A DNA stretch of 14,462 nucleotides from JBDIAR01 sp039812545 (GCA_039812545.1 JBDIAR010000087.1:1-14462); one strand, 5' to 3'; counted from the stretch's first letter, positions 5,441 to 13,293 are shown. Numbers and translations: made by a program. The notes: generated by a model not told the origin, from the letters alone.

Positions 5441-7749
5441 CCGCCATGCATGCCGGACGGGTCGACGACCCGGCGCAGCTGGGCGTCGACGCCGGACCGA
5501 CCCCCATCCCCGTGGATGCCGCGCCGGATCCGTTGGCGATGCCGTCGATCGCGAGCGCCGTCCCCCGGTCGCCGCTGTCCCGGCCGCGTGCGGCCAACGG
5601 CCAGTTCGTCAAGGTCCCCGGGCCCGCCGACCCGGAGACCGACGACGAACTCCCGGAGGACCGGTTCCTCGAACGCGAACTGAGTTGGCTGCAGTTCAAC
5701 GAGCGGGTCATGCAGTTGGCGATGGACGAAACCCTGCCGTTGCTGGAACGCGTGCGCTTCCTCGCCATTTTCGCCAGCAACCTCGACGAGTTCTTCATGG
5801 TCCGGGTGGCCGGTCTGAAGCGACGGATCGCGACCGGCCTGGCGATCCGGTCGGCCAGCGGCCTGGAGCCCCGCGACCTGATGGACCAGATCCTGGCGGC
5901 CAGCCAGGAACTCGTCCGGCTGCACGCATACGTGTTCACCAGCGACGTCCGCCCGGCGCTGGAAGAGCACGGCATCGTCATCTTGCGGTGGGACGAGTTG
6001 TCCGAGGAGGAGCGCGCGCCGCTGGGCGTGCTATTCCGCGAGCAGGTGTTCCCGGTGTTGACGCCGTTGGCGGTCGACCCGTCCCACCCCTTCCCGTACA
6101 TCTCCGGGCTCTCCTTGAATCTGGCCGTGCTGCTGGTCAATCCGCGCTCGGGTACCCAGCACTTCGCCCGGGTCAAGGTTCCCCCGAACCTGCCGCGGTT
6201 CGTCCAGATCGGACTCGACGCGGCGCCGGCCCACGAGGGCACGCTCTACCGGTTCGTGGCCATCGAGGACGTCATCGCCGCGCACCTGGACATGCTCTTC
6301 CCCGGCATGGAGATCCACGAGCACTTCTCGTTCCGGGTGACCCGCAACGAGGACCTCGAGGTCGAGGAGGACGACGCGGAGAACCTCCTCACGGCGATCG
6401 AGAAGGAACTCACCCGGCGCCGGTTCGGCCCACCCGTGCGGTTGGAGATCGAACGCGACGTCGACGACCTGGTCCTGGACATGTTGACCCGCGAGCTCGG
6501 CATCGGCGGCGCCGAGGTCTACCGCCTGCCGCGTCCCTTGGATCTGCGCGGTCTCAACGTCATCGCCGATCTGTCGCTGACCGACCTGCACTATCCCCCG
6601 TTCGTCGCCCGCACCCATCCCGAACTCGCGCCGAACGAGTCGAGCAAACCCAGCGACCTGCTCAAGGCGATGCGCGGCAAGGACATCTTGCTGCAGCATC
6701 CGTACGACTCGTTCTCCACCTCGGTGCAGGCCTTCCTCTCGCAGGCCGCCAACGACCCGCGGGTGCTCGCCATCAAGCAGACCCTCTATCGCACCAGCGG
6801 CGACTCCCCGATCATCGACGCCCTCATCGAGGCCGCCGAGTCCGGCAAACAGGTCCTGGCCGTCGTGGAGATCAAGGCCCGCTTCGACGAGGTCGCCAAT
6901 ATCTCCTGGGCGCGCAAGCTCGAAGAGGCCGGCGTGCACGTCGTCTACGGCATGGTCGGCCTGAAGACCCACGCCAAACTCTGCCTGGTCGTCCGGCAGG
7001 AGTCCGAGGGCCTGGTCCGCTACTGCCACATCGGGACCGGCAACTACAACCCGAAGACCGCCCGGCTCTACGAGGACTTCGGCATCCTCACCACCGACCC
7101 GCAGGTCGGCGAGGACATGACCCGGCTGTTCAACCTGCTGTCCGGTTTCGCGCCGCGCTCGCGGTTCCGCCGACTGCTCGTCGCGCCGCGCACCTGCCGC
7201 AGCGGTCTGCTCGAACTCATCGACGCCGAGGTCGAGTGGCACCGCCAGACCGGTCGCGGCCACATCCAGTTCAAGATGAACTCGATCGTCGACGAGGCCC
7301 TGATCGACGCGTTGTACCGCGCCTCCCAGGCCGGGGTGCGCGTCGACATCTGGGTCCGCGGGATCTGCGCGATCCGCCCCGGCGTGCCGGGATTGAGCGA
7401 CAACGTCCACGTCCGCTCGATCCTCGGACGCTTCCTCGAACACTCCCGGCTGTTCTGGTTCGACCACGGCGGGGATCCGCAGGTCTACATCGGCAGCGCC
7501 GACCTCATGCACCGCAACCTCGACCGGCGGGTGGAGGCACTGGTCCGGCTGACCGACCCCAGCCACATCAAGGAGCTGCGCGAGCTGCTCGCGGTCGCGA
7601 TGTCGGACAAGACGTCCCGTTGGGAGTTGGGTCCGGATGGCCGGTGGACTCGCCATCATCTGGACGACGAGGGTATGCCGTTGCTCGACCTCCACGTCGT
7701 CATGATCGAGCGGCACGCCGCGCGGCGCCGCAAGTCCCGGCGCCGCTGA
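5437..7749 (+). CDS. ppk: Polyphosphate kinase PPK1
   Basis: A 770-residue kinase that reversibly polymerises the ATP gamma-phosphate into inorganic polyphosphate. The PPK N-domain begins at RFLERELSWLQFNERV (about 74). Two phospholipase-D-like C-terminal domains follow. His512 in GLKTHAK is the expected phosphohistidine and His531 in YCHIGTGNYNPKTARLY the second catalytic His; their 19-residue spacing equals that of His435/His454 in E. coli PPK1. The first 70 or so residues are a Pro/Ala/Asp-rich extension not found in short PPK1s, with unknown role. ATG 5437 overlaps the mshD stop, and mutT1 starts 4 nt after the ppk stop, so the three genes are probably one transcript. Polyphosphate storage beside the Pst importer fits a phosphate-handling cluster. 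Confidence 0.96.
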   Translation: MTAMHAGRVDDPAQLGVDAGPTPIPVDAAPDPLAMPSIASAVPRSPLSRPRAANGQFVKVPGPADPETDDELPEDRFLERELSWLQFNERVMQLAMDETLPLLERVRFLAIFASNLDEFFMVRVAGLKRRIATGLAIRSASGLEPRDLMDQILAASQELVRLHAYVFTSDVRPALEEHGIVILRWDELSEEERAPLGVLFREQVFPVLTPLAVDPSHPFPYISGLSLNLAVLLVNPRSGTQHFARVKVPPNLPRFVQIGLDAAPAHEGTLYRFVAIEDVIAAHLDMLFPGMEIHEHFSFRVTRNEDLEVEEDDAENLLTAIEKELTRRRFGPPVRLEIERDVDDLVLDMLTRELGIGGAEVYRLPRPLDLRGLNVIADLSLTDLHYPPFVARTHPELAPNESSKPSDLLKAMRGKDILLQHPYDSFSTSVQAFLSQAANDPRVLAIKQTLYRTSGDSPIIDALIEAAESGKQVLAVVEIKARFDEVANISWARKLEEAGVHVVYGMVGLKTHAKLCLVVRQESEGLVRYCHIGTGNYNPKTARLYEDFGILTTDPQVGEDMTRLFNLLSGFAPRSRFRRLLVAPRTCRSGLLELIDAEVEWHRQTGRGHIQFKMNSIVDEALIDALYRASQAGVRVDIWVRGICAIRPGVPGLSDNVHVRSILGRFLEHSRLFWFDHGGDPQVYIGSADLMHRNLDRRVEALVRLTDPSHIKELRELLAVAMSDKTSRWELGPDGRWTRHHLDDEGMPLLDLHVVMIERHAARRRKSRRR

Positions 7750-7753
7750 CCTC

Positions 7754-8767
7754 ATGGCCGACCAGCCCTCGACCGCGCCGATCCTCGCCGCGGGCACCGT
7801 GCCCTGGCGTCGTCGCCGGGGAGCCTTGGAGGTGGCGATCGTCCACCGTCCCAAGTACGACGACTGGTCCTGGCCCAAGGGCAAACTCGATCCCGGCGAG
7901 CTGGCTCCCGTCGCGGCGGCCCGCGAGACCCTGGAGGAAACCGGGCTGGCCGTCCAGTTGGGCCGGGCCCTGACGCCCGCGGCATACACGGTCCTGGATC
8001 GAGGCGGCCGGCCGGCCCAGAAGGTCGTCGCGTACTGGGCGGCCGAGATCGTCGGCGGCCCCGGGACCCTGGTCAACGAGATCGACGCGGTCGTCTGGCT
8101 CGACCCGACCGCGGCCTGGACCCGGTTGGACTACGCCCGGGACCGCGACCAATTGCGCGACGTCGTGCGCGCCGGTCGGGAGGGGACCTTGTCGACCTGG
8201 CCACTGGTCGTCGTCCGGCACGCCAAGGCGGTCTCGCGCGGCAACTTCTCCGGCAAGGACGACCGCAAGCGACCGTTGGACGCGGTGGGGCGGGCGCAGG
8301 CCGAGGGGCTCGTACCGCTGCTGCACGCCTTCGGGGTACGCCGGCTGGTGTCGTCCAGTTCGGTCCGCTGCGTCGACACCCTGCGCCCGTATGCCGCCGC
8401 CCGCGGGCTCCCGCTGGTGAAGAAGGACGACCTGACGGAGGAGGCCTTCGCCGCCGAACCGCACCGGGTGGCCCGCCAGGTGCGGCGGCTGCTCGACCGT
8501 GGGCGGCCGGTCGCGGTCTGCGGCCACGGTCCGGTGCTGCCGGAGATGCTCGCCGAGATCGGACGCTGCGTGCCGGCGTCGACCGCCCCGCCCGCCGACG
8601 AGACCGGCGCCACGCCGGAACCGGCCGGGCCGGGGGCGGTCATCGGCGAAGCCGTGGACCTGGGCTTGTCCAAGGGCGAGATCTTGGTATGCCATGTCCG
8701 CGAGGGTGCTCATCCGAGCGTGGTGGCGGCCGAACGCCACGGACCACCGGCCATCGCCCCCGCCTGA
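7754..8767 (+). CDS. mutT1: MutT1: Nudix hydrolase fused to histidine phosphatase
   Basis: A 337-residue two-domain protein. The Nudix domain (about 1-140) has a complete Nudix box from Gly43 to about residue 65: GKLDPGE, seven residues, then RETLEETGL. The second domain (about 148-330) is a SixA/phosphoglycerate-mutase-like histidine phosphatase, with RHA (catalytic His156), SSSVRCVDTL, and the second catalytic His258 in CGHGP. This matches mycobacterial MutT1, which cleans 8-oxo-guanine nucleotides and hydrolyses diadenosine polyphosphates, and which also lies next to ppk1. ATG 7754 is 4 nt after ppk. There is no clear ribosome site, so coupled translation is likely. Confidence 0.93.
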   Translation: MADQPSTAPILAAGTVPWRRRRGALEVAIVHRPKYDDWSWPKGKLDPGELAPVAAARETLEETGLAVQLGRALTPAAYTVLDRGGRPAQKVVAYWAAEIVGGPGTLVNEIDAVVWLDPTAAWTRLDYARDRDQLRDVVRAGREGTLSTWPLVVVRHAKAVSRGNFSGKDDRKRPLDAVGRAQAEGLVPLLHAFGVRRLVSSSSVRCVDTLRPYAAARGLPLVKKDDLTEEAFAAEPHRVARQVRRLLDRGRPVAVCGHGPVLPEMLAEIGRCVPASTAPPADETGATPEPAGPGAVIGEAVDLGLSKGEILVCHVREGAHPSVVAAERHGPPAIAPA

Positions 8768-8772
8768 AGGCG

Positions 8773-8791
8773 GGTGCCGGAGCCCGGCGCC
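8773..8791 (+). terminator. Hairpin after mutT1
   Basis: GGTGCCGG (8773-8780) can pair with CCGGCGCC (8784-8791) around a 3-nt loop: eight pairs including one G-U. It starts 5 nt after the mutT1 stop and would separate the mshD-ppk-mutT1 unit from the pstS promoter. There is no T-tract, so termination is inferred. Confidence 0.4.
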
Positions 8792-8816
8792 TCCCGATGT
8801 CGAATCGTCGCCTGCG

Positions 8817-8838
8817 GTTCATCACGCGTTCACCCGCC
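8817..8838 (+). promoter_or_regulatory. PHO box of the pst operon
   Basis: Two adjacent 11-bp direct repeats, GTTCATCACGC (8817-8827) and GTTCACCCGCC (8828-8838), match the actinobacterial PhoP-binding unit GTTCAYC plus four bases. They lie 123 bp upstream of the pstS start and 26 bp upstream of a plausible -10. This is the arrangement of pstS promoters activated by PhoP during phosphate limitation. Confidence 0.8.
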
Positions 8839-8864
8839 AGAGACGTCCCGTCATCCGAGATCCC

Positions 8865-8870
8865 TACCGT
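8865..8870 (+). promoter_or_regulatory. Candidate -10 of the pst operon
   Basis: TACCGT fits TAnnnT and lies downstream of the PHO box at a suitable distance. It would give a leader of about 85 nt before pstS. No recognisable -35 is present, which fits an activator-dependent promoter. Position is inferred from pattern only. Confidence 0.45.
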
Positions 8871-8878
8871 GTCGGGCA

Positions 8879-8920
8879 GGATGCCCCACACCGGTGGCAA
8901 TCGCGACCAACAGGGCATCC
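8879..8920 (+). other. Inverted repeat in the pstS leader
   Basis: GGATGCCC (8879-8886) and GGGCATCC (8913-8920) are perfectly complementary and enclose 26 nt within the presumed pstS leader, upstream of the ribosome site. They could form a leader hairpin or be an operator. No known riboswitch is recognised. Confidence 0.3.
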
Positions 8921-8960
8921 GACGACTCACCCATCGACATCACAGGAGAGGGACTACCTC

Positions 8961-10115
8961 GTGACTGTTTCTCGCATCAGCGCCCTGACGGCGATCGCCG
9001 TGACCGGGGCGCTCGCGTTGACCGCCTGCGCCTCGGAGAGCAAGACGCCCACGACCAACGCCGGCAACGGCACGTCGGCCTCGAGCGGCACGTCGGGCAG
9101 CACCGGCAGCGGCGCCGTCGACTGCTTCACCGGCGAGTTGAAGCCCGAGGGTTCCTCGGCGCAGAAGAACGCCATCGACGAGGCCATCGCCTCCTACGGA
9201 GAGCAGTGCAAGTCCGCCAAGATCAACTACAACTCCTCCGGATCCGGCACCGGCATCAAGCAGTTCATCGCGGGCCAGGCCAGCTGGGCGGGTTCTGACT
9301 CGGCGCTGAAGACCGAGGGCAAGAACGGTGGGAAGTCCGAGGTCGCTCAGGCCGAGGCGGCCTGCGGCAGCCCCGCCTGGAACCTGCCGATGGTGACCGG
9401 CCCGATCGCGATCGCCTACAACCTCAAGGACGTCGGCAAGCTCACGCTGACCCCCGCCGTCGCCGCCGACATCTTCGCCGGCCGCGTCAAGACCTGGAAC
9501 GACCCGGCCATCGCGGCCATCAACAGCGGCGTCAACCTGCCGGCCACCCCCATCAAGGTCTTCTTCCGCGCCGAGGAATCGGGCACCACCGAGAACTTCG
9601 GCAAGTACCTCGTCGCCGCTGCCGGAGACAAGTGGCAGCTGAACGCCGACAACCCCAAGAAGTGGCCGGGCGCCGGCGAGGGCAAGGAGAAGTCGGCCGG
9701 TGTCGCCGAGGGCGTGAAGTCGACCGACGGTGGCATCACCTACGTCGAGTGGAGCTACGCCAAGGACAACAAGCTCGGCATCGCGGCCATCGACAACGGT
9801 GCCGGCGCCGTCGAGCTCACCAGTGAGTCGGTGGGCCGGGCCGTCGCGAGCGCCAAGCAGGTCGGCCAGGGCAACGACCTGGCGCTCAAGCTCGACTACG
9901 CGACCAAGCAGGCCGGGGCCTACCCGATCATCCTGGTCACCTACGAGATCGTCTGCTCCAAGAACAAGGACGCCGAACTCGGCAAGGGCATCAAGTCCTT
10001 CCTCAAGCACTTCGCCTCCGCCGACGTGCAGCAGGGCCTCGAGGAGATCGGCTACGCGCCCCTCCCCAAAGAGATGGAGGACAAGGTTCTGACCGCAATC
10101 GACGCGCTGTCCTGA
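8961..10115 (+). CDS. pstS: PstS, phosphate-binding lipoprotein
   Basis: The 384-residue solute-binding subunit of the high-affinity phosphate ABC importer. It has a lipoprotein signal with lipobox LTAC, lipidated at Cys23, then a flexible Gly/Ser/Thr linker to about residue 53. Phosphate-pocket residues are recognisable by comparison with E. coli PstS: the CFTGEL segment, the SSGSGTG loop (92-98), Asp113 in GSDSAL, and Arg203-x3-Ser207-Gly208-Thr209 in FRAEESGTT. Start GTG 8961 has GGAGAGGG about 9 nt upstream and gives a proper signal peptide. It is first in pstSCAB, under the PHO box. A stable hairpin follows the stop, likely giving more pstS than permease mRNA. Confidence 0.96.
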   Translation: MTVSRISALTAIAVTGALALTACASESKTPTTNAGNGTSASSGTSGSTGSGAVDCFTGELKPEGSSAQKNAIDEAIASYGEQCKSAKINYNSSGSGTGIKQFIAGQASWAGSDSALKTEGKNGGKSEVAQAEAACGSPAWNLPMVTGPIAIAYNLKDVGKLTLTPAVAADIFAGRVKTWNDPAIAAINSGVNLPATPIKVFFRAEESGTTENFGKYLVAAAGDKWQLNADNPKKWPGAGEGKEKSAGVAEGVKSTDGGITYVEWSYAKDNKLGIAAIDNGAGAVELTSESVGRAVASAKQVGQGNDLALKLDYATKQAGAYPIILVTYEIVCSKNKDAELGKGIKSFLKHFASADVQQGLEEIGYAPLPKEMEDKVLTAIDALS

Positions 10116-10134
10116 TCGGACACCGCTGATCGCC

Positions 10135-10165
10135 ATGGGGTGGGGCCAATCCGGCCCCACCCCAT
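10135..10165 (+). terminator. Perfect 13-bp hairpin between pstS and pstC
   Basis: ATGGGGTGGGGCC (10135-10147) pairs without mismatch to GGCCCCACCCCAT (10153-10165) across a 5-nt loop AATCC. It begins 20 nt after the pstS stop. No U-run follows, so it is more likely a partial terminator or a 3'-end stabiliser of the pstS message than a full stop. Such intergenic hairpins are common after solute-binding-protein genes. Confidence 0.7.
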
Positions 10166-10193
10166 CTCCCTTCGAGAGAAAAGGGCCATAGAC

Positions 10194-11207
10194 GTGTCGA
10201 CGTCCATCACCGGCCACTCCGCCGTGAACGCCCTGCCGGACCCCGACGGGAACGCTCAGCCCAGCGCCGACCGGGCCGGAACCGGCCGCCTGGGTGACCG
10301 TCTCTTCAGCGCCGCGGCCACCGGGTCGGGCATCTTCGTCGTCATCCTGGTCACCCTGGTGGGGCTCTTCCTGCTCGTGCAGGCCGTCCCCTCCCTGATG
10401 AACAACCAGGCGAACTTCCTCACCTCGACCGAGTGGATCCCCGCCGGTTCGGCCCCGCGGTTCGGGATCGCCGCCGTGTTGTGGGCGACGGTCGTCACCT
10501 CGGTCATCGCCATGGTCGTCGCCGTGCCACTGGGCGTCGCGGTCGCCCTGTTCATCACGCAGTACTCCCCGCCCTGGCTGGCCAAACCGGCCGCCGTCAT
10601 CATCGACCTGCTCGCCGCCGTCCCCTCCATCGTCTTCGGCTTCTGGGGCCTCTCGGTCGCCGGGCAGTACTTCCAGCCGATCATGGAGTTCGTCTCTCGG
10701 AGCCTCGGGTTCATCCCGTTCTTCAAGGACGTCGGGTTCAGCGCAAAGTCGACGCTCGCCTTTGCCGGCGTGATCCTCGCCTTCATGATCCTGCCGATCA
10801 TCACCGCGATCTCCCGCGAGGTCTTCCAGCAGGTGCCGACGGCCCACAAGGAGGGCGCCCTGGCCCTCGGAGCCACCAAATGGGAGATGATCCGCGTCGC
10901 CGTCCTGCCCTTCGGCAAGCCCGGCGTCATCAGCGGAGCCATGCTGGGTCTCGGCCGGGCCCTCGGCGAGACCCTGGCCGTGATGATCCTGCTGTCGACG
11001 CTGAACTCGTCGGCCCCGTGGACCTGGTCGATCTTCAACGGCGGCGAGACCTTCGCCTCCAAGATCGCCCTCAACGCCGGCGAGTTCGACACCCCGCAGA
11101 AGACCGGCGCCTTCATCGCCGCCGGCCTGGTGCTCTTCGTCCTCACCTTCGTCGTCAACTCGATCGCGCGCACCGTGATCAACCGCAGGAAGGCCTTCAC
11201 CGAATGA
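10194..11207 (+). CDS. pstC: PstC, phosphate ABC transporter permease
   Basis: A 337-residue inner-membrane permease that forms the phosphate channel with PstA. A cytoplasmic tail of about 45 residues is followed by six predicted membrane helices: about 47-67, FGIAAVLWATVVTSVIAMVV, AAVIIDLLAAVPSIVFGFWG, STLAFAGVILAFMILPIIT, a helix after the EAA loop, and a last one before the basic C-terminus. The EAA-type loop that contacts the ATPase begins EGALALGATKW (220-230) and continues to LGRALGETLAV. Start GTG 10194 is chosen for the AAAAGGG site about 7 nt upstream; an in-frame GTG at 10140 would lie inside the hairpin. The stop overlaps pstA (ATGA). Confidence 0.95.
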   Translation: MSTSITGHSAVNALPDPDGNAQPSADRAGTGRLGDRLFSAAATGSGIFVVILVTLVGLFLLVQAVPSLMNNQANFLTSTEWIPAGSAPRFGIAAVLWATVVTSVIAMVVAVPLGVAVALFITQYSPPWLAKPAAVIIDLLAAVPSIVFGFWGLSVAGQYFQPIMEFVSRSLGFIPFFKDVGFSAKSTLAFAGVILAFMILPIITAISREVFQQVPTAHKEGALALGATKWEMIRVAVLPFGKPGVISGAMLGLGRALGETLAVMILLSTLNSSAPWTWSIFNGGETFASKIALNAGEFDTPQKTGAFIAAGLVLFVLTFVVNSIARTVINRRKAFTE

Positions 11208-12124
11208 GCACCGCGATCCAGCTGGGCGAGGAGGAGGCCCGCACGCGCGCCGGTTCAGGCCCCGATCTGGGCGGCAAGTCGGGCGGCCGGGCCGCCCGGG
11301 ACCAGTTGGCCCGCATCGTCATGTGGTCGGCCTTCCTCTTCGCCTGCATCCCCCTGGTGTGGATTCTCGTGAGCACCATCGTCAAGGGCGGCCACATGCT
11401 TGTGTCCATCGACTGGTGGACGAAGTCGCAAAACGGCATCACCGCCCGGCGGGTCGGTGGCGGCGCGATCCACGCCATCCAGGGCACCCTGCTCCAGGGC
11501 TTCGTCACCGCCGCGATGTCGGTGCCCATCGGCGTCTTCACGGCGGTCTATCTCGTCGAATACGGGCGGGGACGCCTGGCCAAGGCCGTCTCCTTCATGG
11601 TCGACATCCTCACCGGGGTTCCCTCGATCGTCGCCGGCCTGTTCATCTACGCGCTGTGGGTGACGACCTTCGGGTGGGACCGGGTGCCTTTCGCGGTCAC
11701 CCTGGCGCTCGTACTGCTCATGATCCCGACGATCGTGCGCTCCACAGAGGAGATGCTCAAACTCGTCCCCAACGAGTTGCGCGAGGCGTCCTACGCCCTC
11801 GGGGTGCCGAAGTGGAAGACCATCGTGAAGGTCGTCCTGCCGACCGCCTTCTCCGGCATCGTCACCGGGATCCTGCTGGGGCTGGCCCGCGTCATGGGCG
11901 AGACCGCGCCGCTGATCATCTTGGGGCCGTATGCCAAGACGATCTCCTCGGACCTCTTCGGCGGTCTCATGGGCACCCTGCCGACGATGATCAACCAGGA
12001 CCGCACCGAAGCCCTCCAGCCGGCCATCGACCGCGTCTGGGGCGCCGCCCTCACCCTCATCCTCATCGTCTTCGTGCTCAACCTGCTGGGCCGCTTCCTC
12101 GGCCGCTTCAGCAAGGTGCGCTGA
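11204..12124 (+). CDS. pstA: PstA, phosphate ABC transporter permease
   Basis: A 306-residue permease partner of PstC. After an acidic then Gly-rich N-terminal tail of about 37 residues there are six predicted membrane helices, including IVMWSAFLFACIPLVWILVS, FVTAAMSVPIGVFTAVYLVE and the last, ALTLILIVFVLNLLG. The EAA loop EASYALGVPKWKTI starts at residue 194 and is followed by LGLARVMGETAPLIIL. ATG 11204 overlaps the pstC stop by 4 nt, so translation is probably coupled and the two permeases are made in equal amounts. Length and order are standard for pstCAB. Confidence 0.95.
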   Translation: MSTAIQLGEEEARTRAGSGPDLGGKSGGRAARDQLARIVMWSAFLFACIPLVWILVSTIVKGGHMLVSIDWWTKSQNGITARRVGGGAIHAIQGTLLQGFVTAAMSVPIGVFTAVYLVEYGRGRLAKAVSFMVDILTGVPSIVAGLFIYALWVTTFGWDRVPFAVTLALVLLMIPTIVRSTEEMLKLVPNELREASYALGVPKWKTIVKVVLPTAFSGIVTGILLGLARVMGETAPLIILGPYAKTISSDLFGGLMGTLPTMINQDRTEALQPAIDRVWGAALTLILIVFVLNLLGRFLGRFSKVR

Positions 12125-12134
12125 CACGTCCCGC

Positions 12135-12166
12135 GACCACAGGCATACCGGACCACAGGCATACCG
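12135..12166. repeat. 16-bp perfect tandem duplication between pstA and pstB
   Basis: GACCACAGGCATACCG occurs twice back to back (12135-12150, 12151-12166) in the 58-bp pstA-pstB gap, ending just before the pstB ribosome site. It contains the over-represented GGCATAC word in each copy. Confidence 0.9.
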
Positions 12167-12182
12167 AAGGAATCCCAGTCAC

Positions 12183-12959
12183 ATGGCCAAGCGCATCGAC
12201 GTCAAGGACCTCGACATCTTCTACGGCAACTTCAAGGCCGTCGAAGGGGTGACGATGACGGTGGAGCCCCGCTCCGTGACCGCCTTCATCGGCCCCTCCG
12301 GGTGCGGCAAGTCGACCGTGCTGCGCACCCTGAACCGGATGCACGAGGTCATTCCCGGCGGCCGTGTCTCCGGGCAGGTGCTGCTCGACAACCAGGACCT
12401 GTATGCCGGTTCGATGGATCCGGTCGCCGTGCGGCGCACCATCGGCATGGTCTTCCAGCGGCCCAACCCGTTCCCGACGATGAGCATCCGGGACAATGTG
12501 GCGGCCGGTCTGAAGCTCAACGGGATGAAGAACAAGAAGCGGCTCGACGAGGTCGTCGAGAAGGCGCTGGTCGGCGCCAACCTGTGGAACGAGGTCAAGG
12601 ACCGCCTCGACCGACCCGGAGCCGGCCTGTCCGGCGGGCAGCAGCAGCGGCTCTGCATCGCGCGGGCGATCGCCGTCCAACCCCAGGTTCTGTTGATGGA
12701 CGAGCCGTGCTCCGCTCTCGACCCGATCTCCACCCTCGCGATTGAGGACCTCATCAACGAACTCAAGAGCGAGTTCACCATCGTCATCGTGACGCACAAT
12801 ATGCAGCAGGCCGCCCGGGTCTCCGACCGAACGGCCTTCTTCAACCTCAAGGCGACCGGTCAGCCGGGCAAGCTGATCGAGATCGACGACACGAGCAAGA
12901 TCTTCAACAATCCGTCGGAGAAGTCGACCGAGGACTACATCTCGGGCCGGTTCGGCTGA
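12183..12959 (+). CDS. pstB: PstB, phosphate transporter ATPase
   Basis: The 258-residue ABC ATPase that powers PstCA. Walker A is GPSGCGKST (37-45), the Q-loop FQRPNPFPTMSI is typical of PstB, the signature LSGGQQQR starts at 149, Walker B VLLMDEPCSALDP has Asp173 and Glu174, and the switch His205 is in VTHNMQQA. Length and motif set are normal. ATG 12183 has GAAGGAA about 10 nt upstream, directly after the 16-bp duplication. It is last in pstSCAB; phoU does not follow. A minus-strand small gene ends inside the final 25 bases of pstB, so the two messages overlap tail to tail. Confidence 0.96.
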   Translation: MAKRIDVKDLDIFYGNFKAVEGVTMTVEPRSVTAFIGPSGCGKSTVLRTLNRMHEVIPGGRVSGQVLLDNQDLYAGSMDPVAVRRTIGMVFQRPNPFPTMSIRDNVAAGLKLNGMKNKKRLDEVVEKALVGANLWNEVKDRLDRPGAGLSGGQQQRLCIARAIAVQPQVLLMDEPCSALDPISTLAIEDLINELKSEFTIVIVTHNMQQAARVSDRTAFFNLKATGQPGKLIEIDDTSKIFNNPSEKSTEDYISGRFG

Positions 12960-13144
12960 TCCTGGTCCTCGGAGGGTCGGGGGTCTTCCGTGCCGATCCC
13001 GAGGACGGCGTCCACCTCGTCCGGGGTGAGCGGTCGCTGCACGGCGGATGCGGCCACGACGAGTTCGCCCACGAGCCGGATCTCCTCGTCGAGATCGGCG
13101 TCGCTCAGCTCGTCCCGCTGGTCGTCCCGCTGGTCGCCGGCCAT
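12935..13144 (-). CDS. Small acidic protein, unknown
   Basis: A 69-residue acidic protein that I cannot name. It opens with a duplicated DQRD (from a 12-bp repeat). A compact middle part, LSDADLDEEIRLVGELVVAASAVQRPLTPDEVDAVLGI, looks like two or three helices and reads as the conserved core. A charged, proline-containing tail follows. Codons are strongly G/C in third position, supporting coding. ATG 13144 is preceded at the leaderless spacing by TACGGT. It converges on pstB, overlapping its last 25 bases, with TAG at 12937-12935. Longer in-frame starts exist up to 13318, but the added sequence looks non-coding. Confidence 0.65.
   Translation of the reverse strand: MAGDQRDDQRDELSDADLDEEIRLVGELVVAASAVQRPLTPDEVDAVLGIGTEDPRPSEDQDQPNRPEM
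13112..13135. repeat. 12-bp perfect tandem duplication
   Basis: GTCCCGCTGGTC occurs twice in direct succession (13112-13123, 13124-13135) inside the 5' part of the minus-strand 69-residue gene, encoding the doubled DQRD. In frame. Confidence 0.85.
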
Positions 13145-13150
13145 TTCATC

Positions 13151-13156
13151 ACCGTA
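13151..13156 (-). promoter_or_regulatory. -10 of the 69-residue acidic protein gene (leaderless)
   Basis: On the minus strand, TACGGT, then six bases (GATGAA), then ATG. This is the same TAnnnT-N6-start arrangement as glnR, suggesting a leaderless transcript. Confidence 0.45.
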
Positions 13157-13281
13157 CGGGCGCGGTCGGCGTCCCGTCGTCGGAACGGCCCATGCTGGTG
13201 TCCGACGAGGCGCCGAACGGTCGGTGGGGAGTCGATCGGCCGCGGTGGCACCCACGATTTCGGCTGGGCACTCCGGCAGGT

Positions 13282-13287
13282 CATGAT
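13282..13287 (+). promoter_or_regulatory. Weak -10 of the small Cys-rich protein gene
   Basis: CATGAT, then six bases (GTGGGC), then ATG 13294. It keeps the -10 A2 and T6 but not T1. Spacing again fits a leaderless start; weaker than the other examples. Confidence 0.25.
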
Positions 13288-13293
13288 GTGGGC

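Noticed and set aside
5406..7973. An 855-codon plus-strand frame overlapping ppk in another phase
   Set aside because: Arg/Pro/Gly-rich translation without domains; the true ppk frame contains both catalytic histidines at the expected spacing.
6031..8076. A 681-codon minus-strand frame opposite ppk and mutT1
   Set aside because: The opposite strand encodes a full PPK1 and MutT1; the minus frame has no recognisable motif and only reflects GC-rich third positions.
8940..10847. A 635-codon minus-strand frame opposite pstS and pstC
   Set aside because: It spans two well-identified plus-strand genes and the hairpin between them, with a low-complexity translation: a shadow frame.
12960..13144. 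phoU following pstB
   Set aside because: phoU often follows pstB, but this stretch encodes a short minus-strand acidic protein with no PhoU repeat. phoU must lie elsewhere.
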